This document shows positions 7,585 to 13,211 of a stretch of DNA of 13,211 nucleotides, in pieces; the first letter of the stretch is position 1; every line of letters begins with the position of its first letter. This DNA is from JAURFX01 sp038125265 (GTDB lineage Bacteria; Pseudomonadota; Gammaproteobacteria; Steroidobacterales; Rariloculaceae): NCBI GenBank assembly GCA_038125265.1, contig JAYPDM010000029.1:1-13211 (forward strand), given 5' to 3'. The notes under the pieces were generated by a model that saw nothing but the letters and a program-made list of their open reading frames with translations, did no database searches and was not told the origin of the DNA. The translations under genes were made by a program, and so were the position numbers.

Positions 7585-8697
7585 CATCTTCTCAAGAATT
7601 CTCTCGTAAGTTTTAGTCATGATGGCTAGGTGATCTAATTCAATGAATTCATTGTTCTTATGGATGGATTTATTGATTGGGCCAAGCTCAATGACCTCAG
7701 TGCCATAGGGAGCGATATATCTCCCATCCGAGGTGCCGCCTGCGGTTGAATAAGTTAGTTCATCCCCCACCACTTCGTAGACACAACCCTTTACCACATC
7801 GGAAAAATGTCCCTCTTTAGTGATAAATGGATTGCCCGCATTTTTCCATTCAATCTTATATTGGCATGAGAGTGAATTAAGAATTTTTTCTATTTGTGAT
7901 GAAAGTGTTTCAAAGCTCCACTCATCAGAATATCTCAAATTAAATCGTGCACTCAGCGAGGACGGAATCACATTCACTGCATTTGCATCAGAGTGAACAT
8001 AGACAGATTGAAAACTAGTTTTTGGAAAAAATTTATTACCTCTGCCTAAATCTAATTTGTCCATGGCATCCATGAATTTCGCATAGGTTAGCATGACATT
8101 TTCAGTTGGTTGAGGATAAGCGACATGACCTTCCTGTCCATGAATACTAAGTATCCCGCTTAGACTACCTCTTCGCCCTATGCGTGCAAAATCAAAAAGC
8201 CTTTCGGAGCTGGATGGCTCACCAATTAAACACCAATCTAGCTGAATTTGTTTTTTTTGAAGTTCTTGCATCACATACTTGGTGCCAAAGTCTGCTGCAC
8301 CCTCTTCATCGCTGGTTAATAGAAAAGCCAGCCTCCCCTTTAAACCAGGATTTTTTTTAATGAAATTTATGGCGGCAGTGACAAGACATGCAAGACCGCC
8401 TTTCATGTCTGCAGCCCCCCTAGCAAAAAGCTTCCCCTCTATCTCGGTGGGGATAAAAGGGTCAGTATTCCATTGATCTTTGTCAGCAGGGACCACATCG
8501 GTGTGTCCTGCAAGACAAAATATGGGACCCTCTTTACCAATGATTGCCCATAAATTACTTACCCCATTTTTATCAAATCTCTCTATCTCAAATCCAATGT
8601 CTTTAAGGAGGCCCGAAATTAATTCCAAGCAGCCATTGTCATTAGGTGTAACTGATTGAATTTTAAGTAATTCATTGAGTAAAGTTTGTTCATTCAT
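7576..8697 (-). CDS. dapE: succinyl-diaminopimelate desuccinylase DapE
   Basis: Two-zinc hydrolase that removes succinate from N-succinyl-LL-diaminopimelate in the succinylase branch of lysine and peptidoglycan-precursor synthesis. The 373-residue protein (family usual 375-380) has His65 in AGHTDVVP, bridging Asp97 in RGAADMKGG, catalytic Glu131 with ligand Glu132 in SDEEG, Glu160 in IGEPS and His346 near the C-terminus. These align with the known Haemophilus ligands at offsets of 2-3. The dimerisation lid domain fills about 177-290. The ATG is at 8697 with no clear Shine-Dalgarno. It shares an 86-bp divergent region with pstS. The tail overlaps dsbB by 9 bases. No link to phosphate metabolism is known. 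Confidence 0.95.
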   Translation of the reverse strand: MNEQTLLNELLKIQSVTPNDNGCLELISGLLKDIGFEIERFDKNGVSNLWAIIGKEGPIFCLAGHTDVVPADKDQWNTDPFIPTEIEGKLFARGAADMKGGLACLVTAAINFIKKNPGLKGRLAFLLTSDEEGAADFGTKYVMQELQKKQIQLDWCLIGEPSSSERLFDFARIGRRGSLSGILSIHGQEGHVAYPQPTENVMLTYAKFMDAMDKLDLGRGNKFFPKTSFQSVYVHSDANAVNVIPSSLSARFNLRYSDEWSFETLSSQIEKILNSLSCQYKIEWKNAGNPFITKEGHFSDVVKGCVYEVVGDELTYSTAGGTSDGRYIAPYGTEVIELGPINKSIHKNNEFIELDHLAIMTKTYERILEKMLT

Positions 8698-8721
8698 ACT
8701 AAAAGCGAGCCCTGTTTAATA

Positions 8722-8739
8722 ATGTAATAAAAATGTAAC
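8722..8739 (+). promoter_or_regulatory. Pho box upstream of pstS
   Basis: Half-sites ATGTAAT (8722-8728) and ATGTAAC (8733-8739) are repeated directly at 11-bp spacing with AAAA between. They share the TGTNA core and spacing of the box upstream of phoB. A weaker third element, CTGTTTA, lies at 8712-8718 but is one base out of the 11-bp register. A weak -10 candidate, TAAGCT (8750-8755), begins 10 bp after the box. The site predicts PhoB activation of pstSCAB. Confidence 0.8.
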
Positions 8740-8774
8740 AATTGATTACTAAGCTACGAATATCAACTATACAT

Positions 8775-8778
8775 GGAG
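8775..8778 (+). promoter_or_regulatory. ribosome binding site that sets the pstS start
   Basis: GGAG lies five bases before a GTG at 8784. The open frame extends upstream to a TTG at 8742, but that codon directly abuts the Pho box and has no ribosome site. Starting at GTG also puts a proper signal peptide at the N-terminus. Confidence 0.75.
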
Positions 8779-8783
8779 TAATC

Positions 8784-9815
8784 GTGAAATTTGTAAATAG
8801 AGTATTTATTATCATTTTTTCTTACCTAATTATGACTGGTGTTAATGCACAGTCCTCAAGAGACTACATCAGTATTGTGGGATCGTCCACTGTTTATCCT
8901 TTTTCGATCGTCGTTGCAGAAAACTTTGGTCTAGCAACAGGCTACAGAACACCAACAATCGAGTCTACAGGCTCGGGTGGTGGTATTAGAGCCTTTTGTC
9001 AGGGGATTGGATTAAACTTTCCTGACATCACCAATTCTTCAAGACGAATCAGACAAAGCGAGGTAGATCAGTGTGCCGCAAATGGTGTATCTGAAATCAT
9101 TGAGGTAAAGGTCGGCTATGACGGGATCGTGCTTGCCAATTCATTAAGCGGTGAAGACTTTAACTTAACCAGAGAAGAAATCTTTTTAGCGTTAGCTAAA
9201 ACAGTTCCTGATGGCAACGGGGGTTTAATTGAGAATCCGTATACCGTCTGGTCAGAGATTAATTCGAGTTTTCCAAGTAATCGGATTGAGGTACTAGGTC
9301 CACCTCCTACCTCAGGCACAAGAGACGCCTTTGTAGAACTTGTGATGGATGCGGCATGCGCAAGTTTTCCAGAAATTGAGGCATTGGATGGCGAGGCGCA
9401 TCAGCTTGCATGCCAATCCATGAGAGAGGATGGTCATTTTATTGAGGCTGGAGAAAACGATAACATGATCATTCAAAGGCTTAATGTTAATAGCAATGCA
9501 TTGGGGATTTTTGGCTACAGCTTCTTGGATCAGAACAGGGATGTTGTTAAAGGATCAAGTATAGATAGTGTATCTCCGGAATTTGATTTTATCGCGGGAG
9601 GTGAGTACCCCATCTCAAGACCCCTTTACTTTTACGTTAAGACAGCACATGTTGGTATTGTTCCGGGGCTTGAGGAATTTATATTTGAATATACCGATGA
9701 AAATACGATTGGGGAGTTTGGCTATCTTACGGATAGGGGATTAATTCCTATGGGATATGAAGAATTCGAAATGATTCAATCCAGTGCAAGACAATTATCA
9801 CCTTTACAGCTATGA
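8784..9815 (+). CDS. pstS: phosphate ABC transporter substrate-binding protein PstS
   Basis: Periplasmic protein that captures inorganic phosphate and delivers it to PstCA. From GTG 8784 it has 343 residues. The signal peptide (1-22) has Lys2/Arg6, a hydrophobic core and probable cleavage after VNA22. Phosphate-site motifs are GSSTVYPF (33-40), ESTGSGGGIRAF (60-71), the NSSRRI segment (84-89) and PTSGTRDAF (175-183). The mature protein has four cysteines, at 72, 97, 192 and 210, in two close pairs. E. coli PstS has none, but from memory the first pair recurs in this PstS subgroup. The gene is first in pstSCAB and is preceded by a Pho box. Its stop is 7 bases before the pstC start. It should be the most abundant product of the operon. 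Confidence 0.93.
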   Translation: MKFVNRVFIIIFSYLIMTGVNAQSSRDYISIVGSSTVYPFSIVVAENFGLATGYRTPTIESTGSGGGIRAFCQGIGLNFPDITNSSRRIRQSEVDQCAANGVSEIIEVKVGYDGIVLANSLSGEDFNLTREEIFLALAKTVPDGNGGLIENPYTVWSEINSSFPSNRIEVLGPPPTSGTRDAFVELVMDAACASFPEIEALDGEAHQLACQSMREDGHFIEAGENDNMIIQRLNVNSNALGIFGYSFLDQNRDVVKGSSIDSVSPEFDFIAGGEYPISRPLYFYVKTAHVGIVPGLEEFIFEYTDENTIGEFGYLTDRGLIPMGYEEFEMIQSSARQLSPLQL

Positions 9816-9822
9816 TTGTTAG

Positions 9823-11196
9823 GTGTCTTTTAGCGCGTATTTTGTAATTAATTTAATCCTTGCCCTACTTCTTTATCTCTATGGGAGAAGTAGGGCAATT
9901 GCCTTTTCATCGAGCCATAAACTCTTTGCAACTAAGGGTTACTTTGGCTTGCATAATCTTTTGGTGGCGTTTGTCCCATCGTTTTTATTTCTTCTCATCT
10001 ATACGCTCGCTGAGCCTGGACTGATCAGATACCTAGTGCAATCTTCCTTACCTGCCATCCTTGTTGTTGAGCCTGAAAGTTTTCAATTTATTTATAATGA
10101 GCTCTTAAACGTCCACGCAGGGATCATCCCCTTTGACGCATCAAATACCACACATGCTCTCGGGCTCGTAGTTTATGTGGGCGCCATAAATACTGCTTCG
10201 AATACTAAGATGATTCTCTTTGGGAGTATTGTGGTCCTAGCCACCTTATATTCATTTTATCGAACGAATCCTAGCTTTAATGCAAGGATCCATGCAGAGT
10301 CGATGATTAAATGGATACTGGCGCTTTTCTCGCTTATTGCGGTTATCACAACTTTTGGGATTTTGCTTTCTGTACTCTTTGAGAGTATTCGATTCTTTGG
10401 TCAGGTGTCTATTTTTGATTTCCTTTTTGGAACACAGTGGAGCCCTCAGACAGCTATTAGGGAGGATCAGGTGGGCTCAAGCGGTGCTTTTGGTGCCGTT
10501 CCAGTTTTTAGTGGAACTCTCCTAATCGCTATGGTTGCAATGGCAGTGGCCATCCCTTTTGGTCTTTTCTCGGCCATTTTCCTCTCTGAGTATGCTAAAA
10601 GCTCAACAAAAGATATCTTAAAGCCTATCCTGGAGATTTTGGCAGGTATTCCTACTGTCGTATATGGTTACTTTGCCGCTCTTGTCATTGGTCCTTTTAT
10701 TAGGGAGTTAGGGGACAGCTTGGGTTGGCAACTGACATCTGAGAGTGCACTTGCGGTGGGTCTCGTTATGGGTGTCATGATTATTCCTTTTGTCTCATCT
10801 ATCTCAAGTGATGTTATCAGCGCAGTCCCCATGAGCCTTAGGGAGGGTTCGTATGGATGCGGCGCAACAAAGTCGGAGACCATTAGAAATGTAGTTTTAC
10901 CCGCAGCCCTTCCTGGAATCATTGCGGGGGTATTGCTTGCCGTGTCAAGAGCCATTGGAGAGACCATGATTGTGGTCATGGCAGCAGGATTAGCCGCGAA
11001 CCTCACTTTTAACCCGCTCGAGCCTGTCACTACGGTGACCGCTCAAATTGTGACATTATTGGTTGGCGATCAGGAGTTTGACAGTGCTAAGACGCTTGCT
11101 GCATTTGCTTTGGGCTTGGTTTTATTTGTTGTTACGCTGCTATTAAATATTTATGCCCTGCATGTGGTAAGAAAATATCGGGAACAATATGAGTAG
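9823..11196 (+). CDS. pstC: phosphate ABC transporter permease PstC, long form
   Basis: Inner-membrane permease subunit of the phosphate importer. The C-terminal ~290 residues are a standard PstC core: helices from about 165, then the EAA loop at 341-366 (EGSYGCGATK and following), which docks on PstB, then AIGETMIVVMAAG. The first ~160 residues are extra compared with the ~320-residue E. coli protein. They contain about four predicted helices (near 5-20, 45-62, 112-123, 131-147) and resemble the long PstC N-terminal domain known from many alpha- and gammaproteobacteria (PF12501 from memory). The start is GTG 9823 with no strong Shine-Dalgarno; the LYGRSRA motif at 19-25 is typical just after the first helix and supports it. 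The gene overlaps pstA by 8 bases. Confidence 0.93.
   Translation: MSFSAYFVINLILALLLYLYGRSRAIAFSSSHKLFATKGYFGLHNLLVAFVPSFLFLLIYTLAEPGLIRYLVQSSLPAILVVEPESFQFIYNELLNVHAGIIPFDASNTTHALGLVVYVGAINTASNTKMILFGSIVVLATLYSFYRTNPSFNARIHAESMIKWILALFSLIAVITTFGILLSVLFESIRFFGQVSIFDFLFGTQWSPQTAIREDQVGSSGAFGAVPVFSGTLLIAMVAMAVAIPFGLFSAIFLSEYAKSSTKDILKPILEILAGIPTVVYGYFAALVIGPFIRELGDSLGWQLTSESALAVGLVMGVMIIPFVSSISSDVISAVPMSLREGSYGCGATKSETIRNVVLPAALPGIIAGVLLAVSRAIGETMIVVMAAGLAANLTFNPLEPVTTVTAQIVTLLVGDQEFDSAKTLAAFALGLVLFVVTLLLNIYALHVVRKYREQYE
9860..9898 (+). repeat. perfect 13-bp inverted repeat (RNA hairpin) in the 5' end of pstC
   Basis: The left arm TTGCCCTACTTCT (9860-9872) is the exact reverse complement of the right arm AGAAGTAGGGCAA (9886-9898), with a 13-base loop. 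In mRNA this is a stable stem starting 45 bases after the pstS stop, at pstC codons 13-26. The right side is followed by TTGCCTTTTC, not a true T run, so it is a poor intrinsic terminator. It better fits a structure that shields pstS mRNA from 3' decay or slows ribosomes and polymerase entering pstC. Confidence 0.85.
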
Positions 11197-12436
11197 AGAT
11201 CTAAAAAACCTAGTCTCTCAAGGCCTAAAATCGCGCTATCGAAACGAACGCATCATGCGAACCTTGGGTATCAGTGCGCTTCTTTTTGCTTCTGGCTTTT
11301 TGCTTCTGATACTTAGCATCATCTTTTCTCAGGGCTACAAAGCATTCACTCAGACATACATCGAGATACCTGTAGAGCTATCGGTAGCCGATATCGAAGA
11401 TATTTCATCGATCAACTTTCAAAATAAAATCAGAGATGGATTGAGGGAGCTATTCCCTGAATTGCAGGCTCGAGCTGAGCTTGCTGACCTATTCAGACTC
11501 GTAAGTAGAGGTGCCGCAATTGACCTCGAGAGAGATATCAATGCAGAGACGCTCCCGGGTACTATCAATTTTATTGCATTAGCCTCATCTGATGTCGATA
11601 TGGTAAATAAAGGTTATTTTGTCGACAGTGAATCACCGCAGGGAAGATTAAGTGAGCAGCAGTATGAATACTTTCAATCGCTTTCAGATAGAAATTTGAT
11701 ATCAAGACAGATCAACACAAATCTATTTCTTAGAGGAGATTCTAGCTACCCTGAGATGGCCGGTGTCATGGGGGCCATCATGGGCTCTGTTTTTGTTTTG
11801 GGTATCACGCTATTTCTCTCGTTTCCTATCGGCGCGGCAACTGCTATCTATCTTGAGGAATTCGCCCCTAAGAATCGATTCACAGATTTTATCGAGGTCA
11901 ACATCAATAATCTCGCAGCCGTACCCTCAGTCATTTTTGGATTGCTTGGGCTGGCAATGTTTATAAACTTTTTTGGTTTCCCTCGTTCGGCACCCATCGT
12001 GGGTGGTTTTGTTTTGACATTGATGACGCTTCCTATTGTCATTATTGCCTCAAGAGCAGCAATTACATCGGTACCTCCCTCTATCAAGGAGGCAGCGCTA
12101 GGTCTTGGTGCATCAAAATTAAAAATGGTAGTCGATCATGTCATCCCACTCGCCTTGCCGGGCATGCTAACTGGAACCATTATTGGCATGGCACGCGCAT
12201 TGGGTGAATCAGCTCCTCTGTTAATGATAGGCATGGTCGCCTTTATTACAGAAATCCCTCAGACTATATTTTCACCTTCCACGACGTTACCCATACAGAT
12301 CTTCCTCTGGGCGGATAGCCCAGACCGTGGATTTTCTGAGCGAACCTCTGCAGCCATTATCATACTTCTGGTATTTCTGATCTTGATGAATCTATTAGCA
12401 GTAATTCTAAGAAAGAAATTTGAAAAAAAATGGTAA
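11189..12436 (+). CDS. pstA: phosphate ABC transporter permease PstA, long form
   Basis: Second permease subunit of the phosphate importer. The 415 residues exceed the ~296 of E. coli PstA. A membrane helix at about 26-48 is followed by a ~140-residue mostly polar segment (about 50-188), probably periplasmic, then the permease core. That extra N-terminal region resembles the DUF3333-type domain (PF11812 from memory) found with long PstC proteins. The core holds helices at about 192-222 and 245-262, the EAA loop EAALGLGASK (301-310) with the following LPGML segment, and MARALGESAPLLMIG. The ATG at 11189 overlaps the end of pstC by 8 bases and has GGGAA upstream, indicating translational coupling. 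It ends 26 bases before the first possible pstB start. Confidence 0.93.
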   Translation: MSRDLKNLVSQGLKSRYRNERIMRTLGISALLFASGFLLLILSIIFSQGYKAFTQTYIEIPVELSVADIEDISSINFQNKIRDGLRELFPELQARAELADLFRLVSRGAAIDLERDINAETLPGTINFIALASSDVDMVNKGYFVDSESPQGRLSEQQYEYFQSLSDRNLISRQINTNLFLRGDSSYPEMAGVMGAIMGSVFVLGITLFLSFPIGAATAIYLEEFAPKNRFTDFIEVNINNLAAVPSVIFGLLGLAMFINFFGFPRSAPIVGGFVLTLMTLPIVIIASRAAITSVPPSIKEAALGLGASKLKMVVDHVIPLALPGMLTGTIIGMARALGESAPLLMIGMVAFITEIPQTIFSPSTTLPIQIFLWADSPDRGFSERTSAAIIILLVFLILMNLLAVILRKKFEKKW

Positions 12437-12468
12437 TCTAGTGATGTTAAAAATTAAAGATAATGCAT

Positions 12469-13211
12469 ATGGATAAGCCGATATTCCAGGTTAAAGGGGT
12501 CGATGTTTTCTATGGTGATAACCATGCCATTAAGAACGTCAACTTAGATATCGCGCGTAACGAAGTTATATCCTTGATTGGTCCATCAGGCTGTGGAAAA
12601 TCAACTTTCATCAGATGCTTAAATCGTATGAACGACACCATTGAGTCGGCAAGGATTTCAGGCGAGGTTCTGCTTGAGGACGAGGATATATATTCAAAAG
12701 ATATGGACGTTGTGATGCTAAGAGCACGTGTAGGCATGGTATTTCAAAAGCCTAATCCATTTCCTAAATCCATTTATGACAACGTAGCCTATGGGCCTAG
12801 AATCCATGGCCTGGTTGATACAAGATCGGATCTCGATGATATCGTCAAAGAAAGCTTACAAAAGGCTGGATTATGGGAAGAGGTTAAAGATCGATTAACA
12901 GCGATTGGGACTTCATTGTCTGGCGGTCAGCAACAAAGACTATGTATCGCTAGAACCATTGCAGTTGGGCCAGAGGTTATTTTGATGGATGAACCTTGTT
13001 CGGCGTTAGATCCTATCGCCACCGCCAAAATAGAGGATCTTATTGATGAGCTAAGAGAGAAATATGCCATCGTCATTGTGACGCACTCAATGCAACAGGC
13101 AGCAAGGGTTTCGCAGAGGACTGCCTATTTTCATCTTGGTGAGATTATCGAGGTGGGCGACACCGATCAAATATTTACTAATCCCAAGGAGAAACTCACC
13201 GAAGACTATAT
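12469..13211 (+). CDS. pstB: phosphate ABC transporter ATPase PstB, 3' end cut by the window
   Basis: Cytoplasmic ATPase that powers PstCA. The visible 247 residues include Walker A GPSGCGKST (38-46), the Q loop at Gln93 in VFQKPNPFP, the ABC signature LSGGQQQR (150-157), Walker B ILMDEP (171-176) and switch His206 in THSMQQ. The family end normally reads TEDYI followed by under ten residues, and this one reaches TEDY at the window edge, so only a few residues and the stop are missing. Starts at ATG 12469 or ATG 12463 (two residues longer) are both possible; the nearest purine-rich site is AAAGA, which is weak. What follows cannot be seen. phoU is not needed there because it sits at 6391. Confidence 0.95.
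   Translation, partial: MDKPIFQVKGVDVFYGDNHAIKNVNLDIARNEVISLIGPSGCGKSTFIRCLNRMNDTIESARISGEVLLEDEDIYSKDMDVVMLRARVGMVFQKPNPFPKSIYDNVAYGPRIHGLVDTRSDLDDIVKESLQKAGLWEEVKDRLTAIGTSLSGGQQQRLCIARTIAVGPEVILMDEPCSALDPIATAKIEDLIDELREKYAIVIVTHSMQQAARVSQRTAYFHLGEIIEVGDTDQIFTNPKEKLTEDY

Noticed and set aside
9860..9905. Intrinsic terminator between pstS and pstC.
   Set aside because: The stem is strong but is followed by TTGCCTTTTC with no continuous T run, and it lies inside pstC, whose product continues intact.
10668..11030. A 120-codon minus-strand open frame inside pstC.
   Set aside because: It is antisense to the conserved EAA loop region of pstC, and its sequence is fully explained by that gene.

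Overview
The window is a dense, ordinary-looking bacterial chromosome segment. It holds one tRNA end and 12 protein genes, and no intergenic gap exceeds about 100 bases. It most resembles a gammaproteobacterium of moderate-to-low GC, possibly marine. The evidence is a DusA-type dihydrouridine synthase, TsaB, a PhoB/PhoR pair whose key residues align with those of E. coli, DsbB, a proteobacterial DapE, and a tRNA-Glu with its CCA encoded. I cannot place it below class level. There is no transposase, integrase, CRISPR array, rRNA or toxin-antitoxin pair.

Region 1 (1-1836, + strand): the 3' part of tRNA-Glu(UUC), then dusA, then a class I SAM-dependent methyltransferase of unknown substrate that starts just after the dusA stop. 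Region 2 (1845-4315): pckG (GTP-dependent PEP carboxykinase, - strand) diverges from tsaB (t6A tRNA modification, + strand). They share an 83-bp promoter region with a small inverted repeat that contains a consensus -10 for pckG.

Region 3 (4316-7584, + strand): phoB-phoR-phoU-dsbB. A clear Pho box lies upstream of phoB, and its position supports a phoB start 24 bases inside the longest open frame. Region 4 (7576-8697, - strand): dapE, which overlaps the dsbB tail by 9 bases and diverges from the pst operon. Region 5 (8700-13211, + strand): a second Pho box, then pstS-pstC-pstA-pstB, with pstB running off the end.

Together the right-hand 9 kb is a phosphate-starvation module. PstSCAB imports phosphate and PhoU links transporter state to PhoR. 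PhoR phosphorylates PhoB, which should bind both Pho boxes. Four points deserve a second look. phoU sits with phoBR instead of after pstB. dsbB is tightly attached to this operon, and the PstS next door has two close cysteine pairs. A perfect 13-bp-arm hairpin lies inside the first 80 bases of pstC. PstC and PstA are the long forms with extra N-terminal regions. I found no clearly undescribed system; the novelty here is in arrangement and regulation.
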